Shown here piece by piece: positions 58,774-64,000 of a stretch of DNA of 64,000 nt. Numbering within the stretch: position 1 is the stretch's first letter; every line of letters starts with the position of its first letter. This stretch comes from CAWCGU01 sp963795195. Lineage in GTDB: Bacteria > Actinomycetota > Thermoleophilia > Solirubrobacterales > 70-9. Position numbers and translations under genes: made by a program. Under the pieces are notes generated by a model, which saw only the letters and a program-made list of their open reading frames with translations, did not search any database and had not been told where the DNA came from. Where the stretch lies: the NCBI GenBank assembly GCA_963795195.1, contig CAWCGU010000006.1, positions 2,108,001 to 2,172,000 on the forward strand, written 5' to 3'.

Positions 58774-59835
58774 TCAGCGGCCGATCAGTCGGGTCGCGGT
58801 TGCCTTCCAGGTGACGTCGACATGATCGCCCGGAGCGAGGGCGAGGCGCTCAGCCGAAGCACGGGTTATTTCCGCAGTCAGGTGCTGGCCGGCGTCGAGG
58901 CCGACCCGGGCGCGATTGCCGACAACCGTCACGCTTGCGACCCGCGCACCAAGTCTGTTGAGGACCGATCCCTCGCTGCCGGATCCGGGCGGCTCGATCG
59001 CCAGCTCCCACGGATGCACGCTGATGCTTACGTCTCCATAGGCCTGGTCGGTGCTGCGAACCACGTCCCCGCCCCGCAGCCGCACCAGGATCAGCCCCTG
59101 CTCCGATCCCTCGACCTGGCCCTCGACCACCACGGCCCCGGTGAAGTCGGCGACGAACGCATTGGCGGGAGAGTCCGCGAGCTCGCCCGGCGTCCCTTGC
59201 TGGACCACTTTGCCGCGATCGATGATCGCCACCTGGTCGCCGAAGGTCGCCGCTTGCTGGAAGTCGTGCGTCACCAGCAAGGTCGGCACCGCCGCCGAAC
59301 CGATCGCCTCGGACAGGGCCCGCGACGCCTGGGCTCGTGTGGTGCTGTCCAAAGCCGACAGAGGCTCGTCGAGCAGCAGCACCCGTGGCTCGCACCCGAG
59401 TGCCCGGGCGAGCGCAACCCGCTGGCGCTCGCCCCCAGACAGCTGCGCTGGCTTCGCCTCAGCCAGCTGGCCGACCGCGAAACGGTCGAGCAGCTCCCCG
59501 GCGCGGGCGCGGCGGGCTGCCCGAGGTCCGCCGATGCCGTAGGCGACGTTGTCGAGCGCCGAAAGGTTGGGGAAGAGCGCGTACCTCTGAAAGAGGTAGC
59601 CGCAGCCTCGTTGCTCTGTCGCGAGCTCGACGCCTGCGGCGGTGTCGAGCCAGGTGGCCGAACCGCAGCGCACGTGTCCCTCGTCGGGCCGCGTCAGGCC
59701 GGCGATCGTCTGCAGGATCGTCGTCTTTCCCGCTCCCGACGGGCCGGCCAGGGCGGTGCAGCTGCCCTCGGGAACTTCCAGCCCGAGGTCGAGCTCGAAG
59801 TCGCGCAGGGCCTTGCGGGCGCTAAAGCGGAGCAA
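58774..59835 (-). CDS. modC: Molybdate ABC transporter ATP-binding protein
   Basis: 353 aa from TTG 59835. The ATPase has Walker A GPSGAGKTT, LFQRYALFPNLSALDNVAYGI, signature LSGGERQRVALARALG, Walker B LLLDEPLSALD and LLVTHDFQQAATFGD. The C-terminal 120 residues form a TOBE/Mop-like domain (ARVASVTVVGNRARVGLDAGQHLTAEITRASAERLALAPGDHVDVTWKATATRLI), which in ModC binds oxyanions or regulates transport. Its start overlaps the modB end by 14 nt. The context, with modB, modA and a molybdenum gene island, identifies the substrate as molybdate, with tungstate also possible. Confidence 0.93.
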   Translation of the reverse strand: MLRFSARKALRDFELDLGLEVPEGSCTALAGPSGAGKTTILQTIAGLTRPDEGHVRCGSATWLDTAAGVELATEQRGCGYLFQRYALFPNLSALDNVAYGIGGPRAARRARAGELLDRFAVGQLAEAKPAQLSGGERQRVALARALGCEPRVLLLDEPLSALDSTTRAQASRALSEAIGSAAVPTLLVTHDFQQAATFGDQVAIIDRGKVVQQGTPGELADSPANAFVADFTGAVVVEGQVEGSEQGLILVRLRGGDVVRSTDQAYGDVSISVHPWELAIEPPGSGSEGSVLNRLGARVASVTVVGNRARVGLDAGQHLTAEITRASAERLALAPGDHVDVTWKATATRLIGR

Positions 59836-60640
59836 CGCTCGCCTTTGTGAACAGCTTCACCGAAAGCAGCAGCACTGCCGCGGCGACCAGCAGGACCGCC
59901 GAGAGGGCGAGGGCCGCGGTGAAGTCGCGGCCGAGGAAGGAGTAGATGGCCAGCGGCGTCGTCTGGGTGATGCCCTGAAAGGAGCCGGCGAACATCAGGG
60001 TCGCGCCGAACTCGCCGAGGGCCCGCCCCCAGGCGAGCGCCCCTCCGGCGAGCAGACCGTCGCGGGCGATCGGGATCGCAACGCGGGCGCACGTCGTGCC
60101 TTCGCCCGCGCCGAGGGTGCGCGAGGCCGCGAGCAGGTCCCGGTCGATCGCTTCGAACGCCGCGATCGCTCCACGCAGGTAGAACGGGGCGGCGACGAAC
60201 GTCAAGGCCACAACCACGCCCGCGGTCTCCAGCACGAGCCGGATTCCTGCGTCTTCGATCGCGCCGCCGAGGGTGCCGTTCGGCCCGAAGGCCGCGAGCA
60301 GGGCGATGCCGGCCGCGGCGGGAGGGAGCACCAGCGGCAGTTCGATTGCGGTCAGGACGAGCGGCTTGGCGCGAAAGGAGCGGGTCGCGAGCAGGTAGGC
60401 GGCCGGGGTCCCGACGGTGACGATAAGGGCCAAGGCCAGCAGCGATGTCTTCAGGCTCAACCAGAGGGCGTCCGTCGCTTGCGGGTCATCGAGGCTGGCC
60501 AGCAGGTCGCCCGGGCTCGTCTGCCCGAACAGCGCCACCATCGGCACGACCAGGAAGGTCAGCGTGATCGCAATACAGGCGACCGCCAGCGCGCGAAACC
60601 AGAGGCTGCGCGTCTGGATCAGGGCGGTGGCGCGCTTCAA
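59822..60640 (-). CDS. modB: Molybdate ABC transporter permease
   Basis: 272 aa. Five to six membrane spans occur: about residues 18-38, 62-84, 95-118, 140-160, 197-217 and 238-260. The permease EAA loop reads IDRDLLAASRTLGAGEGTTCARVAIPIARDG and docks on ModC. LAWGRALGEFGATLMFAGSFQGITQTTPLAIYSFL is characteristic of ModB/CysT-type permeases. It starts with a GTG that overlaps the modA stop by 4 nt (GTGA) and overlaps modC downstream, so the three subunits are translationally coupled. Confidence 0.94.
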   Translation of the reverse strand: MKRATALIQTRSLWFRALAVACIAITLTFLVVPMVALFGQTSPGDLLASLDDPQATDALWLSLKTSLLALALIVTVGTPAAYLLATRSFRAKPLVLTAIELPLVLPPAAAGIALLAAFGPNGTLGGAIEDAGIRLVLETAGVVVALTFVAAPFYLRGAIAAFEAIDRDLLAASRTLGAGEGTTCARVAIPIARDGLLAGGALAWGRALGEFGATLMFAGSFQGITQTTPLAIYSFLGRDFTAALALSAVLLVAAAVLLLSVKLFTKASVAPL

Positions 60641-61389
60641 GGCGCGGGCAGGAAGCCCGCGTCCTCGAGGATCTGCTGCCCCTCGGGGTCGAGCAGACCG
60701 TCGACGAACTCCTGAGCCTGCTCGGGATTCCCGGCGTCGGTGACCACGGCGATGCCGTACACGACCTCGGGCTGCAGGTCCCTTGGCAGCTCGATCGCGC
60801 GCATGAACTCTCCCGCTGCAATCACATCCGTCGCGTAGACGAAGCCCGCGTCGACGGCGCCCTGCTGGATCTTGCCGATGATCCCGGCGACGTCGGGCTC
60901 CTCGGTCTTGACAGTTTTCAGCAGAGCTTCTCCCTGTTTCGCGGGGAGGCGATCGATCGCCTCCCGGGTGTATGAGCCGACCGGAACCTCCGGGTCGCCG
61001 ATCGCGATTGCAGGCCCGTGGCCGGCCAAGTCATCGATCGAGTTGAAGATCGAGTCATGGGGCACCGCGATCACGAGTTGATTGGTCGCGAACTCGACGG
61101 GCTCGGAGACCAGACCCTCGTCGTAGAGCTCCTGCGGGTAGGTCGTGTTCGCGGCGGCGTAGAGATCCGGAGTCGCACCGGAGCGGATCTGCGCGGCGAG
61201 CTCGTCGGAGCCTGCGAACGAGAACCTCGGGTCCTGGCGGATCGACTCGGCGTAGGGCGGGAAGGCAGGACTCAGCGAGGACGCGGCCGAGACGACGAGA
61301 TCACCGCTGTCGCCCCCGGAGTCGCCGCAGCCCGCGACGGCAAGTGCAAACACGGCGACAGCGACAAGAGGCTGTCGGCGGTTCCTCAT
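60637..61389 (-). CDS. modA: Molybdate-binding lipoprotein
   Basis: 250 aa. A lipoprotein signal VAVAVFALAVAGCGD has the lipobox Cys at residue 21. The mature protein has the ModA pattern VVSAASSLSPAFPPY, a helix pair, LYAAANTTYPQELYDEGLV, ATNQLVIAVPHDS, IAIGDPEVPVGSYTREA, IIGKIQQGAVDAGFVYATDVIAA and a C-terminal FVDGLLDPEGQQILEDAGF. It captures molybdate outside the membrane for ModBC. The ATG overlaps the stop of the HTH-TOBE regulator upstream (ATGA), so regulator and transporter are one operon. Confidence 0.95.
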   Translation of the reverse strand: MRNRRQPLVAVAVFALAVAGCGDSGGDSGDLVVSAASSLSPAFPPYAESIRQDPRFSFAGSDELAAQIRSGATPDLYAAANTTYPQELYDEGLVSEPVEFATNQLVIAVPHDSIFNSIDDLAGHGPAIAIGDPEVPVGSYTREAIDRLPAKQGEALLKTVKTEEPDVAGIIGKIQQGAVDAGFVYATDVIAAGEFMRAIELPRDLQPEVVYGIAVVTDAGNPEQAQEFVDGLLDPEGQQILEDAGFLPAP

Positions 61390-61775
61390 GAGCGCTCCAC
61401 CATCACCGAGGTGGCCTTGACCATGGCCGTCGCGGCGACGCCCTTCGCCAGCCCGAGCTCCTCGACGGAATCGCGGGTTATCGCAGCGGTGACGCGGTGA
61501 GGCCCGGCCTCGATTTCGACCAGCGCCATCACGCCATCGACCTCAACCGAGGTGACCGTGCCCGGGAAGCGGTTGCGCGCGGAGAACGCGTCTCCTGTGT
61601 GATGGCGGCCCGGAGTCTTGCTGAGTCGGTTGATCTCCTTCGCCGGAACCCGTCGGCGGTTGCGCTCGTCACGGGTTGTCTTCAAGCGGCCGGAGCGATC
61701 CCAGCGCCGCAGAGTGTCGACGCTGACGCTGAGGGCCTTTGCCGCCTCGCCGAGGCTGAGATCTGACTTCGTCAT
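61386..61775 (-). CDS. HTH-TOBE molybdenum-responsive regulator candidate
   Basis: 129 aa from ATG 61775 (MTKSDLS); an ATG at 61787 would put the palindrome inside the coding sequence. The N-terminal half is a MerR-like excisionase-type HTH (LSLGEAAKALSVSVDTLRRWDRSGRLKTTRDERNRRRVPAKEINRLSK). The C-terminal half is a single TOBE/Mop domain (NRFPGTVTSVEVDGVMALVEIEAGPHRVTAAITRDSVEELGLAKGVAATAMVKATSVMV), the fold that binds molybdate in ModE and Mop proteins. It is the first gene of the modABC operon. Sensing molybdate to control uptake is inferred from domain content and position; the protein differs from ModE in its HTH. Confidence 0.85.
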   Translation of the reverse strand: MTKSDLSLGEAAKALSVSVDTLRRWDRSGRLKTTRDERNRRRVPAKEINRLSKTPGRHHTGDAFSARNRFPGTVTSVEVDGVMALVEIEAGPHRVTAAITRDSVEELGLAKGVAATAMVKATSVMVERS

Positions 61776-61776
61776 C

Positions 61777-61797
61777 TGCCTAAGCATTGCATAGGCA
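61777..61797 (-). promoter_or_regulatory. Near-perfect palindrome, likely operator of the modABC operon
   Basis: A 21-bp site has half-sites TGCCTAAGCA and TGCATAGGCA around one central base; nine of ten paired positions match, the exception being the seventh. It abuts the ATG at 61775 of the HTH-TOBE gene, and the operon promoter should be here, so binding would block transcription or translation initiation. Confidence 0.65.
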
Positions 61798-61823
61798 AGC
61801 GGAGCACGTCAGGTGGAGGTGCG

Positions 61824-62819
61824 CTACCCCCCGATCGCGCTCATCGTCCGCGGCGGCGGCCGGAAGCCCGGCTCGCCGACGTGGTGTTTGAGCTCCTTGC
61901 GCCAGACGGCGTCCCGAATCTGCTTTTCGAGGTCGGAGTCGGCGGCGCCATCGCGCAGCGGCCCGCGCAGGTCGGTCTCGTGGATCGAGAACAGGCAGGT
62001 GCGCAGCTTGCCGTCGGAGGTCAGCCGGATCCTGTTGCAGTCGGCACAGAAGGGCTCGGAGACGGGGTTGATGAAGCCGATCTCACCCTGGCCGTCGCTG
62101 AAGCGGTAGACGCGGGCGGTGGCGGCCGGCTCGCGCTCGACCTCGTCGAGCTGGAAGTGAACCTCGATCAGCCGCCGGATCTCCTCTCCGGTGAGGACGG
62201 CTTCGGGGGTCCAGGCGCGATCTGCGTCGAGCGGCATGAACTCGATGAAGCGGACCTGGTAGTCGGTCGAGCGCGCGAACTCGCAGAAGCGCAGGACCTC
62301 GTCCTCGGTGAAGTCGCGCATCGCGATTGCGTTGACCTTGACCGGCTGGACCTCGGGGTGGCGCCCGATCGCTTCGAGCCCGCGCAGCACCTGCGGAAGC
62401 GTGTCGCGGCGGGTGATTTGAAAGAAGCGGTCGCGCTGCAGCGAGTCGATCGAGACGTTGACTCGCTGGATGCCGGCTCTCACCAGCGCCTCGGCGTCTC
62501 GTTCGAGGAAGTAACCGTTGGTCGTCAAAGCCAGATCCTGCAGACCGTCGATTCCGGCCAGCATCTCCACCAGGGCGGGGAAGTTGCGCCGCGCGAGCGG
62601 TTCGCCGCCGCTCAGCCTGACCTCCTCGATCCCGAGGGAAACGAACAGAGATACGAGCCGCTCGATCTCCTCGAAGCTGAGGATCTCGTCACGATCCAGC
62701 CACGCCATCCCCTCGGCGGGCATGCAGTACTGACAGCGGAAATTGCAACGGTCGGTGACCGAAACGCGAAGGTCAGAGATGCGACGCCCGTGGGCGTCAA
62801 GCAGCGGAGCGCCCGTCAT
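61824..62819 (-). CDS. moaA: GTP 3',8-cyclase (radical SAM), MoaA
   Basis: 331 aa. MoaA performs the first step of molybdopterin synthesis, converting GTP to the 3',8-cyclic intermediate with SAM. The radical-SAM cluster is DRCNFRCQYCMPAEG, the SAM motif VRLSGGEPL, and the second [4Fe-4S] cluster uses EPFCADCNRIRLTSDGKLRTCLF. The C-terminus ends in Gly-Gly (SAIGG), as in active MoaA. The partner MoaC domain is in the triple fusion at 49950-51134. It is divergent from the sigma-factor gene and separated from the HTH-TOBE gene by about 48 nt. Confidence 0.96.
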   Translation of the reverse strand: MTGAPLLDAHGRRISDLRVSVTDRCNFRCQYCMPAEGMAWLDRDEILSFEEIERLVSLFVSLGIEEVRLSGGEPLARRNFPALVEMLAGIDGLQDLALTTNGYFLERDAEALVRAGIQRVNVSIDSLQRDRFFQITRRDTLPQVLRGLEAIGRHPEVQPVKVNAIAMRDFTEDEVLRFCEFARSTDYQVRFIEFMPLDADRAWTPEAVLTGEEIRRLIEVHFQLDEVEREPAATARVYRFSDGQGEIGFINPVSEPFCADCNRIRLTSDGKLRTCLFSIHETDLRGPLRDGAADSDLEKQIRDAVWRKELKHHVGEPGFRPPPRTMSAIGG

Positions 62820-62945
62820 TGCCCAGTGACGTTAGCGTTTGGGGTGCTCCGGCAGGTACGGAGCTTGGACTTTGCGGCGTTTCGGGAGCCGCGAATCGGG
62901 TACCGACAACGACCTGAGCGACTCCGGAGCGCCACGACCAAGACC

Positions 62946-63749
62946 ATGAAGGAACCCATCCTGGATGTGGTGGCGACGGCTGAAGGCGACCGCATCGACG
63001 ACACAGAACTGCTTCAGCGCTACCGAAACGACGGTGATCAGCGCGCCCGCGAAGCGCTCATCGAGCGCTACCTGCCGCTCTCGCAGCGCCTGGCCCGCCG
63101 CTACAAGCACAGCGGCGAGGACCTCGACGACCTCTATCAGGTGGCGAGCCTGGCCCTGCTCAAGGCACTCGACCGCTTCGACCCGGATCGAGGCTCCGAC
63201 TTTGCGAGCTATGCGGTGCCGACGATCCTCGGCGAGGTCAAGCGCCATTTTCGTGACCACACCTGGGCGGTGCACATGCCCAGGGACCTGCAGGAGCGGA
63301 CGGTCAAGGTGAGCCAGGCGATCGAGGAGCTGGGCAAGGTGCACGGCAGGGCGCCCTCAGTGCCAGAACTGGCCGAGCGGCTGTCGATGGAACCCGAGGC
63401 GATCGTTGAGGCGCTGAGCGCGGCGAGCGCCTATGCGACGCTGTCCCTGGAGGCCGAGCCGGGCAACGATCCCGACGCGGTCGCACTTGGCGAGGGCATC
63501 GGCGAGGTTGACCCAGGCTTCGAGTTGGCCGAATATGGCGCGGCGATTCAGGGCACACTGAGGGAAATGCCAGAGCGCGAAAGAGTCGTCTTGCACCTGC
63601 GTTTCGTCGAAGACATGACCCAGACACAGATAGCCGAGCGAATCGGCGTTTCCCAGATGCAGGTTTCGCGCCTGATCCGCAAGGCGGTGGCCGTGCTGCG
63701 CGAGTCGGCGAGCGAGGACTCCGGCGCAGACCGGGGGGCGGCGTCATGA
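62946..63749 (+). CDS. RNA polymerase sigma factor, SigB/SigF (group 3) type
   Basis: 267 aa from ATG 62946. Region 2 contains DDLYQVASLALLKALDRFDPDRGSDFASYAVPTILGEVKRHFRDHTWAVHMPRDLQE; region 3 is KVSQAIEELGKVHGRAPSVPELAERLSMEPEAIVEAL; region 4 ends LREMPERERVVLHLRFVEDMTQTQIAERIGVSQMQVSRLIRKAVAVLRE. This is the stress/sporulation family that is normally controlled by partner switching. The next gene, whose start overlaps by 4 nt, is an RsbW-like anti-sigma kinase, which fits that control. A longer open frame upstream lies over the opposite-strand moaA and is not used. Confidence 0.94.
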   Translation: MKEPILDVVATAEGDRIDDTELLQRYRNDGDQRAREALIERYLPLSQRLARRYKHSGEDLDDLYQVASLALLKALDRFDPDRGSDFASYAVPTILGEVKRHFRDHTWAVHMPRDLQERTVKVSQAIEELGKVHGRAPSVPELAERLSMEPEAIVEALSAASAYATLSLEAEPGNDPDAVALGEGIGEVDPGFELAEYGAAIQGTLREMPERERVVLHLRFVEDMTQTQIAERIGVSQMQVSRLIRKAVAVLRESASEDSGADRGAAS

Positions 63750-64000
63750 GCTCCCAGCTCGAACGCAGCACCTTCAGCCGTCTCGAGCTCACCCTCGCCG
63801 CTGTTCCCGAGAACATTCCGGTGGCGCGCCAGGCTCTGCGGGCGATGGTCTCACGTCGTGCCGACCCGGAACTTGCGGGCGACATCAGCACCGCCCTCAG
63901 CGAGGCGGCGATGAACTCCGTCGTCCACGCGTATCCGGACGAGGAGGGCGACTTTCAGATGACTGCCGTCTTTGACGCCCAGCGGCTCTTCCTCGAAGTG
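63746..64000 (+). CDS. Anti-sigma factor kinase, RsbW/SpoIIAB-like (truncated by window end)
   Basis: 85 codons are visible from ATG 63746, which overlaps the sigma-factor stop (ATGA). The sequence SRLELTLAAVPENIPVARQALRAMV and STALSEAAMNSVVHAYPDEEGDFQM fits the N-terminal part of HATPase_c anti-sigma kinases; EAAMNSVVHAY is the N box that binds ATP and Mg. The G boxes lie beyond the window. It should bind and inhibit the sigma factor and phosphorylate a STAS antagonist. Confidence 0.88.
   Translation, partial: MSSQLERSTFSRLELTLAAVPENIPVARQALRAMVSRRADPELAGDISTALSEAAMNSVVHAYPDEEGDFQMTAVFDAQRLFLEV

Noticed and set aside
62836..62860. A SigB/SigF-type promoter (GTTTGG then GGTAC) before the sigma-factor gene
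   Set aside because: The spacing is about two bases too short and the -10 part is weak, so self-activation is not supported.
61881..62945. A 5' extension of the sigma-factor frame
   Set aside because: It lies entirely over moaA on the other strand; the sigma region 1-2 similarity begins at ATG 62946.

Overview
This is high-GC DNA with dense genes, many GTG/TTG starts and frequent 4-nt stop/start overlaps. The gene content suggests an actinobacterium, most likely of the Thermoleophilia/Solirubrobacterales type: RF2 with a programmed frameshift, FtsEX, a split two-subunit transketolase, a sigma-B/F-type factor with its anti-sigma kinase, DUF5995, DUF6457 and PucR/LAL regulators. The lineage is an inference from gene content and codon use. 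No rRNA, tRNA, CRISPR array, phage or insertion sequence is visible. The one RNA gene is ssrA (tmRNA) at 31775-32144 on the minus strand.

1-12.6 kb is housekeeping: a truncated LuxR-type ATPase regulator, endonuclease IV, an NTF2-like protein, prfB, DUF5995 and FIST proteins, nadC, a SnoaL-like protein, a LemA/DUF2207 pair, an Fpg glycosylase and nadA. 12.7-20.2 kb holds a transketolase pair broken by apparent frameshifts, then the tightly packed ftsE-ftsX-ctp-rnr-smpB chain. 20.2-30.4 kb holds a coiled-coil/HhH protein, a flavoprotein disulfide reductase, a frameshifted site-2 protease, and two tandem secreted FG-GAP (seven units) plus thrombospondin-3-repeat proteins that share a nearly identical 470-bp tract.

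30.4-49.5 kb mixes lipid and redox enzymes (P450, hydroxylase, enoyl-reductase-like, desaturase, methyltransferase), a lysyl-oxidase-like protein without copper ligands, a ROK kinase, regulators (PucR, TetR, MerR), an unknown polytopic membrane protein, a class III cyclase, a CHASE-GAF-SpoIIE phosphatase, a LigD-like phosphoesterase-ligase and a STAS protein.

49.5-62.8 kb is a molybdenum island. It carries moaB, a moaD-moaE-moaC triple fusion, moeA, mobA, a YdeP/FdhF-type formate dehydrogenase-like enzyme, fdhD, a second molybdopterin oxidoreductase, DUF6457, modCBA, an HTH-TOBE regulator with a near-perfect palindrome at its start, and moaA. Together these give molybdate uptake, cofactor synthesis, sulfuration and two client enzymes. 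The window ends in a sigma factor and the start of its anti-sigma kinase, which with the SpoIIE phosphatase and STAS protein could form a partner-switching pathway.

Five single-base frame breaks fall in otherwise conserved genes (three in transketolase, one in the site-2 protease, one in the first FG-GAP gene). This raises the possibility of consensus or assembly errors rather than true pseudogenes.
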